A stretch of DNA of 64,000 bases from Tenacibaculum finnmarkense genomovar ulcerans (GTDB lineage: Bacteria; Bacteroidota; Bacteroidia; Flavobacteriales; Flavobacteriaceae). Location of the stretch: contig NZ_OENE01000015.1 in the NCBI RefSeq assembly GCF_900239495.1, positions 296,300 to 360,299 on the forward strand. Direction: 5' to 3'. The notes below the pieces were generated by a model, which saw only the letters and a list, made by a program, of their open reading frames with translations, had not been told where the DNA came from and searched no databases. Of this stretch, positions 20,030-28,835 are shown in pieces. The position numbers and the translations under genes were made by a program. The number at the start of each line of letters is the position of its first letter. Positions within the stretch are counted from its first letter, which is position 1.

Positions 20030-20067
20030 AAATGCTAATTTTGTTTTTTTGAATTTGATATAAAAAC

Positions 20068-20098
20068 AAAAAATCCGACGGTAAGGTCGGACTTTTTA
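20068..20098 (-). terminator. Bidirectional hairpin terminator
   Basis: TCCGAC and GTCGGA pair over a 5-6-nt loop, with an A-run on one side and a T-run on the other. It lies between the MFS start and the cyclase-family gene, downstream of a possible 25-codon frame. Confidence 0.7.
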
Positions 20099-20125
20099 TT
20101 ATTGATCTATTTTATACTTAAATAA

Positions 20126-20203
20126 TCACACAACACAAAAAGTCCTAAACACACCAATAGTATCAGCATATTCATAGGCTTTATAAGTTGTATAAATTTT
20201 CAT
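20126..20203 (-). CDS. Possible 25-residue small protein
   Basis: An ATG-initiated frame on the minus strand encodes MKIYTTYKAYEYADTIGVFR and five more residues, then TGA. It is followed 30 nt later by a clear terminator, which is the only reason to take it seriously. There is no recognised promoter and no known family. It could equally be a chance frame in the 3' region of the cyclase transcript. Confidence 0.25.
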   Translation of the reverse strand: MKIYTTYKAYEYADTIGVFRTFCVV

Positions 20204-20296
20204 ATTTGTAGGAATTCTATTCTTAATTAAGACTGTAAATCTATAAAAAAAAGAATACTTTTTCTAATAACACTTGTTTAATTATTGTTAAAAAAA

Positions 20297-21049
20297 TTAA
20301 TGTTTAATTTTATACAAAATAGGCTTGCTTGGCGTAGCATCGTTTTCAAAAGGCGCAATCATTAAATTTAAAAAGTAAGCGCCATCTTTTATGGAATCTT
20401 CTACATAAATAAACTCTGTAATTGTGGCATCAAAACGAATTTCACTTGCTGTATTCCAAAAAGCATTATGCGACACTAATTTCCCGTCGTCCTTTTCTTT
20501 ATCCACCGAAGGCAAATCAATTAATAAATGCTTAATCCCTATTTCTTTTAAATAAGTAGCACCTTCTTCTAATAAATACGGCGGATTTGTATTAGAATAT
20601 CGGCGGTGTTTTTTATCAGCTACATTTGGCAGCGTTCTAATAACAACCGCTTCGTTATTTTTCGCTTTTAAAGCCGTTTTTAACTGCTTTTTTGTAATAG
20701 CAAAATCACCATTTTCTAATTTCTTTGGATTTATAGTAATTACCTCAGCCAAAAAGAAAAAGTTGTTTAAATGTTTGTTTACAGAATGTACTTTTTTAGT
20801 AATATGCCCTACACATTCGGTATGTGTAATGTGTGAATGCGGGTTAAAAGAGATATTATTAAAATTCACCACCGCCCCTTTTGCCACACTTCCAACCCAA
20901 TTTTCAGCCACTACAGGCGTAATTATAGGGTCGTTAATATACCAAGCATTTACACTTTCTTTTGATGTATCAATTGCTATTGAAATATCTAAAGGATTTG
21001 CTAAATCTATTTGATATTTCGCTGAATTATGTTGTATTTCTGCAATCAT
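20297..21049 (-). CDS. Cyclase-family hydrolase (kynurenine formamidase-like)
   Basis: This 250-residue protein belongs to the cyclase/KynB-like metal hydrolase fold (PF04199 type). The metal-binding HxxxHxxxxxH region appears as NPHSHITHTECVGHI. The conserved SHNAFWNTASEIRFDATITE lies near the C-terminus. Known relatives hydrolyse N-formylkynurenine or other amides; the substrate here is unknown and no other kynurenine genes are nearby. It follows hemW by 5 nt on the same strand, so they are co-transcribed. Confidence 0.75.
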   Translation of the reverse strand: MIAEIQHNSAKYQIDLANPLDISIAIDTSKESVNAWYINDPIITPVVAENWVGSVAKGAVVNFNNISFNPHSHITHTECVGHITKKVHSVNKHLNNFFFLAEVITINPKKLENGDFAITKKQLKTALKAKNNEAVVIRTLPNVADKKHRRYSNTNPPYLLEEGATYLKEIGIKHLLIDLPSVDKEKDDGKLVSHNAFWNTASEIRFDATITEFIYVEDSIKDGAYFLNLMIAPFENDATPSKPILYKIKH

Positions 21050-21054
21050 ATTTT

Positions 21055-22182
21055 TTATTTAATTCGAAACAATTCCGAAGCCAAACCATCGGCTAAAAAC
21101 TTTCCTTTTGGAGTTGTTTTAAGCGTATTATTTTCAATAATTAATAATCCTTCTGCTATAAATTTTTCTGATGATTTTAATAAATCATCTTTAAAACATG
21201 CTTTAAAATTTGCTTGAATTTCAGCCAATGAAACGCCCCAAATAGTTCGTAAACCCGTCATTAAATATTCATTAAACTGATCTTCTTCCGATAATTCTTC
21301 TTGCTCATTCGGAAGCTTTCCTTCTTGTAATTCCTTTATATATTTTGCATTATTGGCGATATTCCAACTGCGATGCGTTTTACTAAACGAATGTGCCGAC
21401 GGGCCAATTCCGATATATTTTTTCCCCAACCAATACGAGGTATTATGTTTTGAAAAGTAAGCAGGTTTTCCAAAATTTGATATTTCGTAATGTACAAATC
21501 CGTTTTTAGCGGTTTCTGCGACTAAAATATCAAAATGTTCTTTGGCTTCTGTTTCGTCAGGTTCAGGATATTTTCCGTTTTTAACAAAACTATCTAACAC
21601 TGTTTTTGGCTCAACAGTTAAGGCGTAACTCGAAATATGATTAACACCAAAATCGAAAGAAATTTGCAAATTTTCTTTCCATCGCTCGTTACTCATATCA
21701 GGAACGCCATAAATTAAATCAACGGTAATATTATCAAAATAACGAGTTGCTATCGACAAACATTCTTTTGCTTCTTTTGAATTATGCGCCCGATTCATAC
21801 TTTTTAAATCTTCTTCAAAAAAAGATTGCACACCAATACTTAATCGGTTAATTGGCGAATTTGCGAGTTCTAAAATTTTTTCTTCGGATAAATCATCAGG
21901 ATTTGCCTCTAGCGTAATTTCAGGATTTTCGATAACTTTATAATGCTTATAAATCGCATTTAGTAAGCTTGTTATTTCTTCGGATGATAATAACGAAGGA
22001 GTTCCTCCGCCAAAATAAATAGTTTCAATTAGTTCGTTTTGTAATTCATTTTTTCGGATTTCTAATTCTGTTATTAAACACGAAATTAGCTCGTCTTTCT
22101 TTTTTAAAGAAGTCGAAAAATGAAAATCGCAATAAAAACATGATTGTTTACAAAAAGGTATATGTATGTAGATTCCTGCCAA
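21055..22182 (-). CDS. hemW: HemW, radical SAM heme chaperone
   Basis: This 375-residue protein starts AGIYIHIPFCKQSCFYCDF, which contains the radical SAM CX3CX2C, with the extra downstream residues typical of HemW rather than HemN. The C-terminal HemN domain is present (NEYLMTGLRTIWGVSL). Often annotated as oxygen-independent coproporphyrinogen oxidase, the group is now regarded as heme-trafficking HemW. ATG 22182 lies immediately after the stop of the KAP gene, so translational coupling is likely. Confidence 0.9.
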   Translation of the reverse strand: MAGIYIHIPFCKQSCFYCDFHFSTSLKKKDELISCLITELEIRKNELQNELIETIYFGGGTPSLLSSEEITSLLNAIYKHYKVIENPEITLEANPDDLSEEKILELANSPINRLSIGVQSFFEEDLKSMNRAHNSKEAKECLSIATRYFDNITVDLIYGVPDMSNERWKENLQISFDFGVNHISSYALTVEPKTVLDSFVKNGKYPEPDETEAKEHFDILVAETAKNGFVHYEISNFGKPAYFSKHNTSYWLGKKYIGIGPSAHSFSKTHRSWNIANNAKYIKELQEGKLPNEQEELSEEDQFNEYLMTGLRTIWGVSLAEIQANFKACFKDDLLKSSEKFIAEGLLIIENNTLKTTPKGKFLADGLASELFRIK

Positions 22183-22183
22183 A

Positions 22184-24253
22184 TTAGTTTATTAAATTTT
22201 TGTCTTTTTTATACCAATAAATAAATTGTTCTACGTTTTCTAAATCAGAAGATTTATCTTTACTTGATAAAACATAAGTTGAACCTATTTTTTTTATTAA
22301 ATCAGGATTAAATTCTTCTATTTTTTGATAGATAACCTCTTTTATAATTAAAGACTCAATCTGCTTATAACTCACGATATTAAACACCTCTATTCCCTTA
22401 TTATTATACTTAAAAATACTTATCATATTTTTAATATCTTCAATGTTTTTTAAATTATTAAAAATATCTTTTTTATAAACTTCTTCATCATGCTCTTTAA
22501 AAATAAACATTACTGTTATTTTATTATAATTACTTAAATATGAATAATCTATTAATGATACTTGCTGAATATTTAACTCATTTTTTATTCTTTTAAGAAT
22601 ATCTTTTTCTATTCTATTTTTTAAGTTTGATTTCTTAGTTAACATCAATTTAAAAAGTTCATCTATATTTAATATATCTATAGGTAAATTAATATCTAAA
22701 CTAGCTTTATCAATAGCTTCTGATATTAATCCAATCAATCTTAAACGATACGTTTCTTCAAAAACATCTTTATCCTTTTCAGGTATCATTTCTAAATTTA
22801 AGAAAAAAAAGTTATAGAAAAATTCTTGATTTGACTTTTCTTCTTTTATCAAACTTTCTAAAAGATCATAAAAAAGATAAATTTTCAAATTAACATCTCC
22901 TTTAACCTCTAAAAGATTTTGTTTTAACAAAATCTCATTTTCATCTTTTATATTTTGAATTATTAACTTCTTTTTTATTTCAGAAATTTTTCTGACTGTA
23001 TGATAAGAAAAATATTTATCAAAATGATTAATTGAGTTTATTCTTAAAGTTTTATTTATTTTTGTTATGTATTGTTCTTTTTTATCTAAGTAACGGTTAT
23101 TATTATCTTTTTCAGGAAAAAGCATAAAAATAATTGTAGAAGAGCTTCCTTTAGGTAATTCTACGTTAGTACTTAATGTACTTGAGTCTCTAAAAAAATC
23201 AAATATTGTATAATTTTTCATTAAATCCCAATTACGGAAACTTTTATTTTTTATTACACAATAACTCTCATTATCCGTAACCTTCAAATATTCAATCCAA
23301 AATAAATCTTTTAAATTAACTTCTTCGCCAATAGCAAAAGCTCCTACAAAAAAACTATTAAGAACTCGTATTATTTCTCTAGCATTTTTGAAATAATGGA
23401 ATTTAAATTCATTTCTTATTTCATTTATTTCTTCTTTTCTATTCGAAAAACCCAAATTATCAATTACTTCTTTAAGTTTTAAATCAAAAAATTGTTTAAA
23501 ATCTGCTGATTCAATTTTTGGTAAATGAATTGGAATATTAATAATTTTTTCTAAAAATAATTTTCCATCATCACTTGTTTCTCCATAACGTTGCCCTATT
23601 GCTTTGGCTACATGATTTTCATCTAAAGCAACGATATATACAAAATTATCAAAATTCGCATTTAATTTTATCAGCTTTAAAATAGTATATATTTCATCTT
23701 TATCAAGGCGGTCAATATCATCAATAAATACAACTATTTTATAGCTTAACCCTTTTAATTTATCATTAATAGATTTTATTATTTTATCTAAAGTTACTTT
23801 ATCTTTCTTAGAAATTTCAGCAAAAAAATTAAGTATTTTTAAAAAGAATCCAACTTTTCCCTTTAATTTTATTTTTTCGATGTAATTATAATATTCTGTT
23901 ATTTTTTTTGATATTTTTTGAAGTTCAGTTTCTTGTTCTACAAACATAATTTTAGAAAGTCCATCAAAAAAATCAAATAACATTTCTTCTTCGGTGCTAT
24001 ATCTCCAAGGATTAAAATGATATTTTAAAATACCTTTCTGCCCTTTTTCTTTATCTTTCCAAATATCAATTTCATCGTTAATTAAATTTAGAAATGATGT
24101 TTTTCCTTCTCCCCATTTTCCATAAATCCCGATAGTTAAAGGTTCAGAATTATTGGAATTATTTTGAATTATCTTTTGAACCTTTTTAGCATAATGTTTA
24201 AAATTAAAAAGGTCTATTCCATTATTTTTTGAAATCGGGGAATTACTAATCAT
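22184..24253 (-). CDS. KAP-family P-loop NTPase
   Basis: This 689-residue protein has Walker A GKWGEGKT (45-52), the KAP signature YHFNPWRYS (78-86) and Walker B VVFIDDIDRLDKDEI (174-188). These are KAP NTPase hallmarks; the family includes phage-exclusion and membrane-associated NTPases. Unlike many KAPs I see no convincing transmembrane pair, only a hydrophobic patch near 135-147. The C-terminal 400 residues are Lys/Glu/Ile/Asn-rich, helical-looking and unrecognised. Codon use is more AT-rich than in the neighbours. It is wedged between ruvC (7 nt) and hemW (1 nt). The likely role is defence-related or DNA/membrane-associated; this is an inference. Confidence 0.85.
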   Translation of the reverse strand: MISNSPISKNNGIDLFNFKHYAKKVQKIIQNNSNNSEPLTIGIYGKWGEGKTSFLNLINDEIDIWKDKEKGQKGILKYHFNPWRYSTEEEMLFDFFDGLSKIMFVEQETELQKISKKITEYYNYIEKIKLKGKVGFFLKILNFFAEISKKDKVTLDKIIKSINDKLKGLSYKIVVFIDDIDRLDKDEIYTILKLIKLNANFDNFVYIVALDENHVAKAIGQRYGETSDDGKLFLEKIINIPIHLPKIESADFKQFFDLKLKEVIDNLGFSNRKEEINEIRNEFKFHYFKNAREIIRVLNSFFVGAFAIGEEVNLKDLFWIEYLKVTDNESYCVIKNKSFRNWDLMKNYTIFDFFRDSSTLSTNVELPKGSSSTIIFMLFPEKDNNNRYLDKKEQYITKINKTLRINSINHFDKYFSYHTVRKISEIKKKLIIQNIKDENEILLKQNLLEVKGDVNLKIYLFYDLLESLIKEEKSNQEFFYNFFFLNLEMIPEKDKDVFEETYRLRLIGLISEAIDKASLDINLPIDILNIDELFKLMLTKKSNLKNRIEKDILKRIKNELNIQQVSLIDYSYLSNYNKITVMFIFKEHDEEVYKKDIFNNLKNIEDIKNMISIFKYNNKGIEVFNIVSYKQIESLIIKEVIYQKIEEFNPDLIKKIGSTYVLSSKDKSSDLENVEQFIYWYKKDKNLIN

Positions 24254-24260
24254 AATTTAA

Positions 24261-24815
24261 TTACTTTTTAACACGTTTTTCATTCTGACTCACAAACGAT
24301 GCCCAGCCTGTATAATTTTTACCGCCTACCACTCTTCCTGAATTATAATGATGACAAACTGCGGCAGCTAAACCATCGGTTGCATCTAAATTTTTGGGTA
24401 ACGTTTTTAAATTTAATAAAGATTTTAACATTAAAGCAACCTGCTCTTTACTTGCTTTTCCACTTCCTGTAACTGCCATTTTTATTTTCAAAGGCGCATA
24501 TTCTGTTACGGGAATATCTCGTGATAATGCTGCCGCCATTGCCACACCTTGCGCACGTCCTAATTTTAACATCGATTGTACATTTTTACCAAAAAAAGGT
24601 GCTTCCAAAGCAATTTCATCAGGATGATACGTGTCTATTAATTCGAGGGTTCGCTCAAAAATTAATTTTAATTTGATATAATGATTATCGTATTTTTTTA
24701 AAATCAATTCATTCATTTGAACAAATTCCATCTTTTTTCCTACCACTTTTATAATTCCAAAACCCATGATACTCGTTCCGGGATCAACTCCTAATATTAT
24801 TTTTTCTGTCTTCAA
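24261..24815 (-). CDS. ruvC: Holliday junction resolvase RuvC
   Basis: This 184-residue endonuclease resolves four-way junctions with RuvAB. The first acidic residue lies in [16 protein letters not shown], the second in [20 protein letters not shown] context (here [16 protein letters not shown]), and the C-terminal [13 protein letters not shown] carries the last pair. The length is normal, with a short basic tail. A TAGTTTTG box lies 25 nt upstream, so ruvC is the first gene of ruvC, KAP, hemW and the cyclase gene. Confidence 0.96.
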   Translation of the reverse strand: MKTEKIILGVDPGTSIMGFGIIKVVGKKMEFVQMNELILKKYDNHYIKLKLIFERTLELIDTYHPDEIALEAPFFGKNVQSMLKLGRAQGVAMAAALSRDIPVTEYAPLKIKMAVTGSGKASKEQVALMLKSLLNLKTLPKNLDATDGLAAAVCHHYNSGRVVGGKNYTGWASFVSQNEKRVKK

Positions 24816-24839
24816 ATTTTATAGCGATTTCTGTAAATA

Positions 24840-24847
24840 CAAAACTA
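24840..24847 (-). promoter_or_regulatory. ruvC -7 box
   Basis: The minus strand reads TAGTTTTG, an exact TAnnTTTG, 25 nt before the ruvC start. It is the only visible promoter for the four-gene run ending with the cyclase gene. Confidence 0.6.
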
Positions 24848-24863
24848 ATCAATTATTACTAGG

Positions 24864-24891
24864 GTACAGACGCGATTTATCGCGTCTCTAC
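24864..24891. repeat. REP-like palindrome of the RAYT type, copy 2
   Basis: The 13-nt arms GTACAGACGCGAT and ATCGCGTCTCTAC flank TT, with one mismatch between arms. The core AGACGC/GCGTCT and the base CTAC match the palindrome next to the RAYT gene at 33.1 kb. It lies between ruvC and adenine deaminase. Confidence 0.75.
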
Positions 24892-24910
24892 AGATACCAA
24901 TACGGGAGAT

Positions 24911-26533
24911 TTACCCAACTTCCAACGACGTAAATTGAAAGGTATTTCCATCAAAAAGTCCTTTGTCTGATAATTTTAACGACGGAATAACCAACAATGC
25001 CATAAACGATAAACTCATATAAGGCGCTCTTAGTTTACTTCCCATTTGTTTTGCCATCGCATCTAATTCGGCATACGATTTTCCAATTTCTACGGCTGAT
25101 TTATCTGACATAATTCCTGCCACAGGTAAGGAAACTATTTTTTCTTCGGATGCTGTTACCGCACAAATTCCGCCTTTATTTTCGATTAATAAATTTACTG
25201 CGTTGCAAATAGCTTGATCAGAAACTCCAACAGCAATAATATTATGCGAATCGTGCCCTACCGAACTTGCAATTGCGCCTTCTTTTAATCCGAAGTTTTT
25301 AATAAAAGCAATTGATGGCGTTGCATTTTTATAACGATTTACAACCGTCATTTTTAACACATCATTTTGAGTATTCGAAACTAAATTCCCATTTTTAATT
25401 AACGAATTTGCTTCAATTTGATTGGTTACCAATTCGCCATCTAAAGCTTCAATAACTCTAATTTTTTCTGCGGATGATTTAAACTTAAAATCAGCAATAT
25501 TTTTTTTATCAGTATTAAAATTATTCAACACATCAAAAGCTACTGACTCAACAAACGATTTTCCGTTTTCAGCAACTAATTCACCATTTATATAGGTTTG
25601 TAAAACTTTAAATTGCTCTAAATTTTCAACAACAATAAAATCGGCAGCATCGCCTTTTTGTAATAAACCAACATCTAAATTATAATGCTTGACAGGATTT
25701 ACACAAGCTGCTTTTAATACTTTAAAAACATCGATTCCTTTTGAAACGGCACGCTCACATAATTCATTTATATGTCCTACTAATAAATCATCAGGGTGTT
25801 TATCATCAGAACAAAACATCATATTTTCAAAATGATTTGGTAATAAATCAATTAAAGCCTCAAAATTTTTAGCAGCACTTCCTTCACGGATAATTACTTT
25901 CATTCCTTTTTGAAGTTTTTCTAAAGCTTCATCATAAGAAAAACATTCGTGGTCGGTTGAAATTCCTGCTGAAATATATTTTGAAATATCATCACCTCGC
26001 AAACCAGGCGCATGACCATCAACAGGTTTATTATTATCTTTAGCATGCTGAATTTTTTTCAAAACCTCAGCATCATCAAATAAAACGCCTGGATAATTCA
26101 TCATTTCAGCCAAATATTTGATGTCGGGGTTTTGCATCATCAATTTAATATCTTCCGAATCGATAATTGCTCCTGCACTTTCAAAAGATGTTGCAGGTAC
26201 ACAACTTGGCGCTCCGAAATTAAATTTAAACGGTACTTTTTTTCCGTTTTCAATCATAAAATCAACACCTTTTACACCCAATACATTGGCGATTTCATGC
26301 GGATCTGAAACTGTTGCAACCGTTCCATGTATCACTGCAATTTTAGCAAATTCTGAAGGCACTAACATCGAGCTTTCAATATGAATATGAGCATCTACAA
26401 AACCAGGAATAATATAATTTTCTACCGTATTATTTACCTCTCGAATACTTTTAATTTTACCATTTACAATGGCAACTTCTCCTTTATAGATTCGTTTATT
26501 TTCTATATCAACAATATTTCCTTGTACCTTCAT
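24911..26533 (-). CDS. ade: Adenine deaminase
   Basis: This 540-residue amidohydrolase converts adenine to hypoxanthine and ammonia in purine salvage. The metal-site motif is [13 protein letters not shown], followed by [25 protein letters not shown] and the C-terminal [11 protein letters not shown] typical of Ade. I start at [15 protein letters not shown]. The frame continues 16 codons upstream, but that stretch covers a TACTTTTG promoter box at 26559-26566 and is not conserved-looking. Its product, hypoxanthine, is a substrate of the HPRT domain encoded at 63.3 kb. Confidence 0.93.
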   Translation of the reverse strand: MKVQGNIVDIENKRIYKGEVAIVNGKIKSIREVNNTVENYIIPGFVDAHIHIESSMLVPSEFAKIAVIHGTVATVSDPHEIANVLGVKGVDFMIENGKKVPFKFNFGAPSCVPATSFESAGAIIDSEDIKLMMQNPDIKYLAEMMNYPGVLFDDAEVLKKIQHAKDNNKPVDGHAPGLRGDDISKYISAGISTDHECFSYDEALEKLQKGMKVIIREGSAAKNFEALIDLLPNHFENMMFCSDDKHPDDLLVGHINELCERAVSKGIDVFKVLKAACVNPVKHYNLDVGLLQKGDAADFIVVENLEQFKVLQTYINGELVAENGKSFVESVAFDVLNNFNTDKKNIADFKFKSSAEKIRVIEALDGELVTNQIEANSLIKNGNLVSNTQNDVLKMTVVNRYKNATPSIAFIKNFGLKEGAIASSVGHDSHNIIAVGVSDQAICNAVNLLIENKGGICAVTASEEKIVSLPVAGIMSDKSAVEIGKSYAELDAMAKQMGSKLRAPYMSLSFMALLVIPSLKLSDKGLFDGNTFQFTSLEVG

Positions 26534-26558
26534 GTGTATGCTCGTTGTTTTAAGGCTA

Positions 26559-26566
26559 CAAAAGTA
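26559..26566 (-). promoter_or_regulatory. ade -7 box
   Basis: Minus-strand TACTTTTG, an exact TAnnTTTG, 26 nt before the chosen start. It decides against the longer reading frame. Confidence 0.65.
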
Positions 26567-26578
26567 GGCAGTTTTACA

Positions 26579-26611
26579 CAAAAAAAAAGCATCCTTTCAG
26601 ATGCTTTTTTC
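26579..26611 (-). terminator. pckA terminator
   Basis: AAAAAAGCATC and GATGCTTTTTT pair over a 6-nt loop, about 65 nt downstream of the pckA stop and just upstream of the ade promoter. Confidence 0.85.
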
Positions 26612-26676
26612 AATATTATTCAATATTCCTAAATATTATTTTAGAAATATTTTAGTGTTTTTTAACCTAAAAAGGA

Positions 26677-28278
26677 TTAAACTGTTGGTCCTCCTGCTAA
26701 AATTTCAGCATTGGCATTTTCTTCAAACTGTTTAAAGTTTTTACGGAAAGAAGCCGCTAATTTATTAGCTGTTTTATAATATTCTTCATCATTATTCCAC
26801 GCTTGACGTTGGCTTAATAATTCAGAAGGAACTCCTGGACATTTTCTTGGCTGTGCCAATCCAAATACAGAATGTGTATGGTAGTTTTCTTCATTTACCT
26901 CACCTAATTCACCGTTTAAAGCTGCGTTAATCATCGCACGAGTGTATTTAAGCTTCATTCTATGACCAACTCCGTAAGGACCTGCTGTCCAACCGGTGTT
27001 TATCAACCAAACATTTACCCCTGTTTCTTTCATTTTTTCGCTTAACATTTCTGCGTAACGAGTTGGGTGTAATGGCATAAATGGTGCTCCAAAACATGCC
27101 GAAAAACTTGGTAATGGCTCGGTAACTCCTGCTTCAGTTCCTGCAACTTTTGCAGTATACCCTGAAATAAAGTGGTATGCAGCCTGACCTGGCGTTAATT
27201 TAGATATTGGAGGCAATACTCCAAAAGCATCTGCCGTTAAGAAAAATACATTCTTAGGATTTTTTCCTGCTGATGGTGTTTGAATATTTTCAATATGATG
27301 TATCGGGTAACTTACACGAGTATTTTGTGTAATAGAGGTATCATTAAAATCTACATCACCTTTAGCATCTGTAACAATGTTTTCAAGAATTGCGCCTCTT
27401 TTAATAGCTGCGTAAATTTCTGGTTCTTTATCTTTCGATAAGTCAATTACTTTTGCGTAACAACCTCCTTCAAAGTTAAAAACAGTGTTTTCAGCTGTCC
27501 AACCATGCTCGTCATCTCCAATTAAACTACGGTTAGGATCGGTAGATAATGTTGTTTTACCTGTTCCTGATAATCCGAAGAAAATAGCCGTATCACCTTC
27601 TTTACCTACGTTTGCAGAACAGTGCATTGGTAAGGTATTTTTAAATACAGGTAAAATAAAGTTTAAAGCAGAAAAAATTCCTTTTTTAATTTCACCAGTA
27701 TAACCAGTTCCACCAATTAAAGCAATTTTTTTCTCGAAGTTTAAAATAGCAAAGTTGTGCTGACGAGTTCCGTCAACCGCAGGATCTGCCATAAAACCTG
27801 GTGCATTTACAACCGTCCATTCTGGAGAAAAACCTTTCAATTCTTCAACTGTTGGGCGTAAAAACATATTGTAAGCAAACATGTTGCTCCAAGGATATTC
27901 GTTTACAACTCTAATATTTAATTTGTAATCTTCATCTGCACATGCATAGCTATCACGTACAAAAACCTCTTTTTCTGAAAGGTAATCAGTTACTTTATCA
28001 TATAATTTGTCAAATTTTTCTGAATCGAAAGGTAAGTTTATATCTCCCCACCAGATTTCATCTTTTGTAATATCGTCTTTAACGATAAAGCGATCCATTG
28101 GCGAACGCCCAGTAAACTCACCTGTTTTCACAGCTAATGCTCCTGAACTTGTATTTTCTCCTTGTCCTTTTTCAATAGTTATATCGTGTAACTCGTCTGA
28201 AGTTAATTGATAGCGAACCGTAGCATTCTTAATACCTAAGTTTTCTATCGATATCGTTTTTGTATCAAGATTTGTCAT
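26677..28278 (-). CDS. pckA: Phosphoenolpyruvate carboxykinase (ATP)
   Basis: This 533-residue enzyme converts oxaloacetate and ATP to phosphoenolpyruvate in gluconeogenesis. GLSGTGKTTLS is the kinase-1a P-loop, IGDDEHGW the metal-binding 2a site, and LINTGWTAGPYGVG the adenine region. I start at MTNLDTKTISIEN; the frame extends ten codons upstream but stops short of the -7 box TATTTTTG at 28310-28317. The upstream residues MNLTQLKYFK would lie in the leader and are not family-like. Single-gene unit with its own terminator. Confidence 0.97.
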   Translation of the reverse strand: MTNLDTKTISIENLGIKNATVRYQLTSDELHDITIEKGQGENTSSGALAVKTGEFTGRSPMDRFIVKDDITKDEIWWGDINLPFDSEKFDKLYDKVTDYLSEKEVFVRDSYACADEDYKLNIRVVNEYPWSNMFAYNMFLRPTVEELKGFSPEWTVVNAPGFMADPAVDGTRQHNFAILNFEKKIALIGGTGYTGEIKKGIFSALNFILPVFKNTLPMHCSANVGKEGDTAIFFGLSGTGKTTLSTDPNRSLIGDDEHGWTAENTVFNFEGGCYAKVIDLSKDKEPEIYAAIKRGAILENIVTDAKGDVDFNDTSITQNTRVSYPIHHIENIQTPSAGKNPKNVFFLTADAFGVLPPISKLTPGQAAYHFISGYTAKVAGTEAGVTEPLPSFSACFGAPFMPLHPTRYAEMLSEKMKETGVNVWLINTGWTAGPYGVGHRMKLKYTRAMINAALNGELGEVNEENYHTHSVFGLAQPRKCPGVPSELLSQRQAWNNDEEYYKTANKLAASFRKNFKQFEENANAEILAGGPTV

Positions 28279-28309
28279 CTTAAAATATTTTAGTTGTGTT
28301 AAGTTCACA

Positions 28310-28317
28310 CAAAAATA
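28310..28317 (-). promoter_or_regulatory. pckA -7 box
   Basis: Minus-strand TATTTTTG, an exact TAnnTTTG, 32 nt before the chosen ATG. Confidence 0.65.
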
Positions 28318-28361
28318 GGGATTTTTGACCTTAACAGGTTAATTATTGATTTTTTTTATAA

Positions 28362-28748
28362 CTAATTCTTTTTATTTGATAACTTTTTAATAAACTCAAA
28401 AGCCATTACAGACCAACCCGTTATTAGTAAAACACCTCCTAAAGGCGTTACAAACCAAATGTTTTTTGCAAGCACTTCTGCTAACTCAATGGCATAAATT
28501 GACCCCGAAAAAAGTACAATTCCTGCTATAAAAAGAAAACTTATCCTGTTTTTTTGCTTCAAATTAAACTCATTAAACATATTCACAAAAAGTAAAACAA
28601 ATACGTGTAAAAATTGATATCTGACCGCTGTTTCAAAACTTTGCAAGGCCTCTGGGCTCAATTTTGGTTTTAAAGCATGTGCGCCAAAGGCTCCTAAAAT
28701 AACTCCGAGTGCTCCTAACACCGATGTGATTGTTAAATTTCTATACAT
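28362..28748 (-). CDS. DUF423 (YgdD-type) inner-membrane protein
   Basis: This 128-residue protein has four hydrophobic helices and the DUF423 opening LGALGVILGAFGAHALKPKLSPEAL, with FETAVRYQFLH next. The C-terminal helix ITPLGGVLLITGWSVMAF-type segment (here VTPLGGVLLITGWSVM) and a basic tail (KKLSNKKN) follow. The function of the family is unknown. It is divergent from the saccharopine-dehydrogenase-like gene and lies upstream of pckA on the same strand. Confidence 0.88.
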   Translation of the reverse strand: MYRNLTITSVLGALGVILGAFGAHALKPKLSPEALQSFETAVRYQFLHVFVLLFVNMFNEFNLKQKNRISFLFIAGIVLFSGSIYAIELAEVLAKNIWFVTPLGGVLLITGWSVMAFEFIKKLSNKKN

Positions 28749-28835
28749 TTTTACTGATTTTGTTTAATTTTAAACTTTATTTTGATTTTTTTTAACGATA
28801 TTGTGCTTTAAATAGAAAACAAAAGTACACTATAT

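Noticed and set aside
26534..26581. 16-residue N-terminal extension of adenine deaminase
   Set aside because: It overlaps the TACTTTTG promoter box and ends before the conserved MKVQGNIVD start.
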